Of a stretch of 64,000 nucleotides of DNA, positions 62,993 through 64,000 are shown piece after piece (the first letter of the stretch is position 1; each line of letters opens with the position of its first letter). The stretch comes from Thalassolituus maritimus (lineage in GTDB: Bacteria > Pseudomonadota > Gammaproteobacteria > Pseudomonadales > Oceanobacteraceae), in contig NZ_FTOH01000010.1 of assembly GCF_900156675.1 (NCBI RefSeq), forward strand, positions 1-64,000. The letters are read 5' to 3'. The position numbers were made by a program, and so were the translations under genes. Under the pieces are notes generated by a model. The model saw only the letters and a program-made list of their open reading frames with translations, was not told where the DNA came from and did not search any database.

Positions 62993-63985
62993 ATGACGCG
63001 AGTACATCTCATCACTGGGTTTTTAGGCGTGGGTAAAACGACTGCCATTCTGGACCTTTTGCAACAGTCACCTGAAAACGAGAAGTGGGCGGTGCTGGTT
63101 AATGAGTTTGGTGAGGTCGGGGTTGATGGCGCTATCCTCGAGGCTAACGGCGCGGTGGTACGTGAAGTTCCGGGCGGCTGCCTCTGCTGTGTGTCCGGGC
63201 TACCGTTTCAGATGGGGCTGAATATGTTGCTGGCCAAAGAGAAACCCGACGTTCTTTTGATTGAACCCACCGGTCTGGGTCATCCCCGCAAAGTACTGAC
63301 AACACTGCGCAGCGACGACTATCGCGAGCTGCTCACGGCGGGTGCTAATCTTTGCTTAATAGACCCTCGCCACCTTAAAGACCCGCGCTACACCGACAAC
63401 GATACGTTTAATGACCAGATCACATTGGCTGATGTTCTGGTTGCCAATAAAACCGACCTCTGCTCGCCTGATGATCTTGCCGCATTCGATGCACTGGTAG
63501 CGTCGGCTAATCCAGCCAAAGCAGCCAGTGTGCGCACAGTGCAGGGGCAGATTGATGCAAGCTTACTGGCGTTACCAACCAACCCAGATCGCTTGCAGCT
63601 GAAAGATCGTGGCCACCATCATCACCACAGCAAAGAGGCGGTTAAACCTGTTGCGTTAGAGCCGGGTGAAGAACTGCGTCGCCTCGAAAGTCACGGCGAA
63701 GGGCATTTTTCCTGTGGCTGGCTTATAACGGGAACATGGGTTTTTTCTCTGGATGCTCTGCGTCACTGGTTTGACCAGCTGGAGTCAGGTGAAAACAAAG
63801 TGGTGCGTGCCAAAGCGTTAATCCGTACCGAGCAGGGGCATTATGTTCTCAACTGGCGGGATGGTGTACTGTCAGAGATGCCAACGCGTGCGCTGGAAGA
63901 AAGTCGGCTTGAAATTATTACCGAGACGCCCCCGGATTCTGATGCGCTGGAAATGTCCCTGATGAAATGCCGGAGTGAAGGATGA
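62993..63985 (+). CDS. CobW/COG0523-family metallochaperone GTPase
   Basis: A 330-residue G3E GTPase. It has the P-loop G9-FLGVGKT16, the metal-binding CxCC (C63, C65, C66), EPTGLGHP as switch region and NKTD for guanine recognition. A histidine run (GHHHHHSKE) lies near residue 205. The C-terminal CobW_C domain follows. Such proteins deliver zinc or cobalt to client enzymes. The presence of znu/zur in the same window hints at zinc. Its last four bases overlap the next gene. Confidence 0.92.
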   Translation: MTRVHLITGFLGVGKTTAILDLLQQSPENEKWAVLVNEFGEVGVDGAILEANGAVVREVPGGCLCCVSGLPFQMGLNMLLAKEKPDVLLIEPTGLGHPRKVLTTLRSDDYRELLTAGANLCLIDPRHLKDPRYTDNDTFNDQITLADVLVANKTDLCSPDDLAAFDALVASANPAKAASVRTVQGQIDASLLALPTNPDRLQLKDRGHHHHHSKEAVKPVALEPGEELRRLESHGEGHFSCGWLITGTWVFSLDALRHWFDQLESGENKVVRAKALIRTEQGHYVLNWRDGVLSEMPTRALEESRLEIITETPPDSDALEMSLMKCRSEG

Positions 63986-64000
63986 AATATTGCCCGCAAT
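63982..64000 (+). CDS. Start of an unidentified gene (partial)
   Basis: An ATG overlapping the CobW-family stop (ATGA) begins a frame MKYCPQ that runs off the window. The overlap and the upstream GAAGGA suggest a co-translated partner. Too short to identify. Confidence 0.5.

Noticed and set aside
1-64000. CRISPR arrays, tRNA or rRNA genes, insertion sequences, prophage
   Set aside because: I looked for regular repeats, tRNA-like cloverleaf ends (GGTTCGAATCC-type arms) and transposase or integrase motifs and found none.

Overview
The window looks like chromosomal DNA of a marine-type gammaproteobacterium, probably of Oceanospirillales affinity. The grounds are the complete S10-spc-alpha ribosomal gene order, E. 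coli-like CydAB, GlmU and ZnuABC, and the accessory genes (TRAP transport, lipase with foldase, TonB receptor, RND efflux). Genus is not determinable by eye. No tRNA, rRNA, CRISPR array, insertion sequence or prophage was seen.

Layout. 1-37 is the 3' end of tuf. It is followed by a large imperfect hairpin and a terminator. 259-14107 is one long ribosomal block: S10 operon (rpsJ to rpsQ), spc operon (rplN to rpmJ) and alpha operon (rpsM to rplQ). A strong promoter precedes rpsJ and a terminator follows rplQ. Possible internal promoters with hairpins precede rpsH and rpsM. 14250-16349 is a TonB-dependent siderophore-type receptor. 16418-21057 (minus) holds an alpha/beta hydrolase and a four-gene TRAP transporter with a TatT-type lipoprotein. 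21125-24817 (minus) is a very large PilZ-DUF1631-GGDEF-EAL protein whose two enzymatic domains look degenerate. 25074-28450 is a cytochrome bd operon (cydP-cydA-cydB-cydX-ybgE), followed by a rhodanese and a DUF3365 haem protein.

29640-35545 is a module of a secreted DUF4331 protein, a small lipoprotein, a TPR protein and an EF-hand-bearing HupE/UreJ membrane protein. A convergent DksA-like gene separates it from an ECF sigma / RskA-type anti-sigma pair. The same bipartite motif (ATCnnATC, exactly 16 nt, CCGTATA) precedes both the DUF4331 gene and the sigma gene. I infer that the sigma factor controls itself and this module. 35573-37302 is a two-gene orphan islet between two almost identical terminators.

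37318-39476 is a cytochrome b561/YceI pair facing a LysR regulator across a long palindrome. Then come a MATE exporter, a Sco1-like protein and the zinc uptake locus (znuB-znuC-zur / znuA). 45280-53583 (minus) lines up an acyltransferase-like protein, a GH3-family acyl-adenylating enzyme, a GNAT protein, an RND adaptor and an RND pump. It reads as a make-and-export system for an acyl-amide-type product, and is one of the two best candidates for an undescribed system.

54038-64000 returns to general functions: glmU, a CBS protein, a ComFB-like protein, a CpxRA-like two-component system with a small periplasmic protein, a nitronate monooxygenase-like enzyme, a secreted lipase with its foldase, an inositol monophosphatase and a CobW-family GTPase. 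The start of one more gene lies at the right edge.
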